Shown: positions 62,089 through 64,000 of the stretch, in pieces | How the letters are laid out: the number at the start of each line of letters is the position of its first letter | How positions within the stretch are numbered: position 1 is the stretch's first letter | From: DTWD01 sp963662965 | GTDB lineage: Bacteria; Acidobacteriota; Vicinamibacteria; Vicinamibacterales; UBA8438 | Assembly: GCA_963662965.1 (NCBI GenBank) | Contig: OY759970.1 | Location: 2,914,001-2,978,000 of the forward strand | Length of the DNA stretch: 64,000 nt | Reading direction: 5' to 3' | Notes under the pieces: generated by a model | Seen by the model: only the letters and a program-made list of their open reading frames with translations | The model's database searches: none | Told to the model about the DNA's origin: nothing | Made by a program: the position numbers and the translations under genes

Positions 62089-63270
62089 CTACTGCCCGCT
62101 CGCCGTGTACTTCGTAAACGCGCCGCCGGCGAAGCTCAGCGAGTTCGGTCCTTCCGCGGCGTACACGTTGCCGTCCGCGTCGACCGCGACGCCCTCGCCC
62201 GCCGTCCCCTGATACACCCGGTTCTCCCGCTCGAACGGCGGAATGAAGGCGGTGATGTGATCCCCGTCCACAGGTCCGATACGGACACCGTTCCGCCAGT
62301 TCGGGTGGCTCGTCGGGCTCGACTCGGAGTCGATCGCATACACCATCTCGTCTTTGATGAAGATGCCGCTGATTCGCCCGTACGCGTAGCGCGACTCGAG
62401 GTAGTTCCCCTCCTGGTCGAAGATTTCGAGGCGGTGATTGCCGCGATCCGCAACCCAGAGGCGACCCTGCGAATCGAAGACCATCGCGTGCGGTGTTCGG
62501 AACTCCCCGTGCCGGACGCCGATCTGGCCCCACTCCTTGATGAAGGTCCCATCGGGCGAGAACTTGAGGATGCGGGCGGTGTTCCCCGCCTCGAGGCCCT
62601 CCTCCATCGCCTGGTTCGTCGTCATGCCTTGACCGCTGTGGCCGTCGGCGACGTAGATGCTCCCGTCCGGCCCGGTGATCACGTCGTTGGGCTGGTTGAG
62701 CTGGTTCGGGCCGCTGCCTGGCTGCCCCGCGGTGCCGAGGCTCATCAGGAGCTCGCCGTCCGGGCTGAACTTGTGCACCTGATGCCCCTTTGTTCCCTCG
62801 GCGTTCACGGCGAAGTCCGTCACCCAGACATTGCCTTCGGCGTCGACGTGGATACCGTGCGGCGTCACCATGACACCCCCGCCGAAGTTGGCGAGCAACT
62901 CGCCCGTGTTCCGATCGAACTTGAAGATCGGGTCGACCGGGTTGAGGTCGCAGTTCGTGGGCGCCCCACTGCCGAACGTACCGGCGCCACAGCGCTCGTA
63001 CGCCCAGATCTGCCCGTCGATTGGATCGATGTCGATACCGGCCGTCGAGCCCCACTCCCGCCCCTCGGGCAGCGTGCCCCAGTTCGGCGTCACGGTCGGG
63101 TTTGGGTTCGGCATCCCCTCTCCACTGATCGGGTTGCCGGCGGGCATCGCCGGCGCCTCCGCCATAGCGTCCGGCATAGCCTCCGGAGCCTCGGATTCGG
63201 AGGCACAGGCGGCCAGCAGGAACACGGTGCAGACACACAACACGGACTTCATGGCTCGGAACGATGACAT
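62089..63270 (-). CDS. NHL-repeat beta-propeller lipoprotein
   Basis: 393 residues, ATG 63270 after GGAGGGAGCGCC. The start has a lipobox FLLAACAS, so the mature N-terminal Cys would be lipidated. A low-complexity Ala/Pro/Met linker leads into six NHL blades, such as VTPHGIHVDAEGNVWVTDFAVN, QPNDVITGPDGSIYVADGHSG and TPHAMVFDSQGRLWVADRGNH. Similar to peptidyl-glycine lyase-type propellers. Likely anchored outside the inner membrane; binding or lyase role unproven. Confidence 0.88.
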   Translation of the reverse strand: MSSFRAMKSVLCVCTVFLLAACASESEAPEAMPDAMAEAPAMPAGNPISGEGMPNPNPTVTPNWGTLPEGREWGSTAGIDIDPIDGQIWAYERCGAGTFGSGAPTNCDLNPVDPIFKFDRNTGELLANFGGGVMVTPHGIHVDAEGNVWVTDFAVNAEGTKGHQVHKFSPDGELLMSLGTAGQPGSGPNQLNQPNDVITGPDGSIYVADGHSGQGMTTNQAMEEGLEAGNTARILKFSPDGTFIKEWGQIGVRHGEFRTPHAMVFDSQGRLWVADRGNHRLEIFDQEGNYLESRYAYGRISGIFIKDEMVYAIDSESSPTSHPNWRNGVRIGPVDGDHITAFIPPFERENRVYQGTAGEGVAVDADGNVYAAEGPNSLSFAGGAFTKYTASGQ

Positions 63271-63432
63271 GGCGCTCCCTCCGCTAGGATGACGTGCTCC
63301 GTCGATTCAGATCGATATCGTATGACAAGCGGCCGCCCGCTGCTTCCAGGTCGATCCTAGGCCTTCGGAGCGGTCAGGACAAAGCTGCTTCGACGGCCTG
63401 GCACGGCAATGACGCGTAGGTGCGGCGCGTTC

Positions 63433-63910
63433 TCATCGAGGCTCGCTTGCGCCCCGGATGAATCCGGTTACGCCAACCGCCACAAACACCTGGCCGCGAG
63501 TGCGGTTTGTTATTTCGTGAACGATTCCCGCGTCCTCTAGCTTGCGCAGGTTGTACCGTGCAGCCGCAGGCGTGACTCCCAGCAATTCGGCTGTCTGACC
63601 TATCGTGATCGATGGAGACTTGAAGAGCTCGTCGATCAGTTTCTGGAGGAGTGCTGACGATCGTGCCGACTGGAATGTCTACTGATCGCGTTCTCTCATC
63701 TGAAGCAGACCCTGGACACGAGTAGTTGCGTCGTCTGCCGATTCCTGCACCGCTCGCAAGAAGAAATTGATCCAGGACAGTCAACGGCCGGACAGACTTA
63801 CGTCTAGCAGAAGCTCGTAATAGTCTCGGCGATGCTGGTCAAAGAACCCGCTCAAATAGAGCAGTGGCTGTGAGAGGCGTCTCATACACAGACATTGAGA
63901 GCGCGGAGTA
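63433..63910 (-). pseudogene. C-terminal relic of a Fic-family protein
   Basis: The minus strand encodes RLSQPLLYLSGFFDQHRRDYYELL, then after a TGA (near 63781) WINFFLRAVQESADDATTRV, then after a TAG (near 63680) SALLQKLIDELFKSPSITIGQTAELL, GVTPAAARYNLRKLEDAGIVHEI and stops at 63433. LLYLS...YY and the closing winged helix are the C-terminal part of Fic proteins. The catalytic HPFxxGNG motif is missing upstream. With both TGA and TAG in the frame it is a decayed gene, not a Sec gene. Confidence 0.6.
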
Positions 63911-64000
63911 CTCATTTTCAAAAGCTTCTCGTTGGAAGTCTGGTGGGGGAATTCGTGACAGCGACCGGGTCTGCGCAATAGCGCGCCGCGCCCGCCCATG

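Noticed and set aside
63433..63910. In-frame TGA in the Fic relic as a Sec codon
   Set aside because: The same frame also has TAG, the catalytic half is missing, and the position has no redox role.
1..64000. tRNA, rRNA or CRISPR features
   Set aside because: No cloverleaf-like sequence, rRNA motif or regularly spaced repeat was recognised by eye; a tRNAscan or CRISPR tool would be decisive.

Overview
The window is GC-rich bacterial DNA that best fits an Acidobacteriota genome of the Vicinamibacteria type. This is inferred from gene content: two sets of DUF1587/1592/1588-type cytochrome c proteins with DUF1552 partners, many secreted PQQ or NHL beta-propeller proteins, an Acidobacteria-type VWFA-related protein, large M28 peptidases, YceI, CHRD and DUF3500 proteins. 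No rRNA, tRNA or CRISPR array was found.

Layout. 1-6036: a frameshifted membrane protein, a cupin protein, a glycine-rich secreted protein split by an IS3-like element, a sorbosone-dehydrogenase-like propeller, and a secreted redoxin with an in-frame UGA. 6116-12325: a TetR-type regulator with an operator-like palindrome, then a LolA-like protein, two FtsX/MacB permeases, an ATPase and an outer-membrane protein, forming one export operon flanked by a structured repeat. 12383-13881: STAS protein and a dead Ser/Thr kinase gene. 14032-19301: cytochrome/DUF1592, DUF1552 and ankyrin genes (module A). 19302-26960: TPR lipoprotein, HigA remnant, TSUP permease, tail-collar protein, nonsense-mutated alanine dehydrogenase, M28 peptidase, epoxide-hydrolase-like enzyme and a propeller. 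27004-43598: paired secreted hypothetical proteins, two PQQ dehydrogenases, cyanophycinase-like peptidase, AhpD-like protein with UGA, YceI, FMN alpha-hydroxyacid oxidase, alpha/beta hydrolase with UGA, VWA protein and several decayed genes. 43780-53958: IS630 element, CHRD protein, second M28 peptidase, aminotransferase, DUF3500 protein, PQQ sugar dehydrogenase and a metallo-beta-lactamase-fold gene split by an IS1380 element. 54250-63910: gene debris, an FMN-binding/NosR-like pair, module B (ankyrin, DUF1552, DUF1592, inverted relative to A), an NHL lipoprotein and a Fic remnant.

The most notable observation is three separate genes (4891-6036, 33347-33913, 37821-38615) in which one in-frame TGA falls at a redox or active-site position. 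Each is followed 14 to 25 nt later by a perfect 7-bp hairpin with a G-first loop, the layout of a bacterial SECIS element. All three are read here as selenoproteins. The redoxin (UxxC) and AhpD-like (CxxU) types match known selenoprotein patterns; the alpha/beta hydrolase, with UGA at its nucleophile elbow, may be new.

The window also carries many broken genes (nonsense, frameshift, truncation, IS insertion). At least three frameshifts are tandem AG duplications. This suggests a genome under relaxed selection, with assembly error as the alternative.
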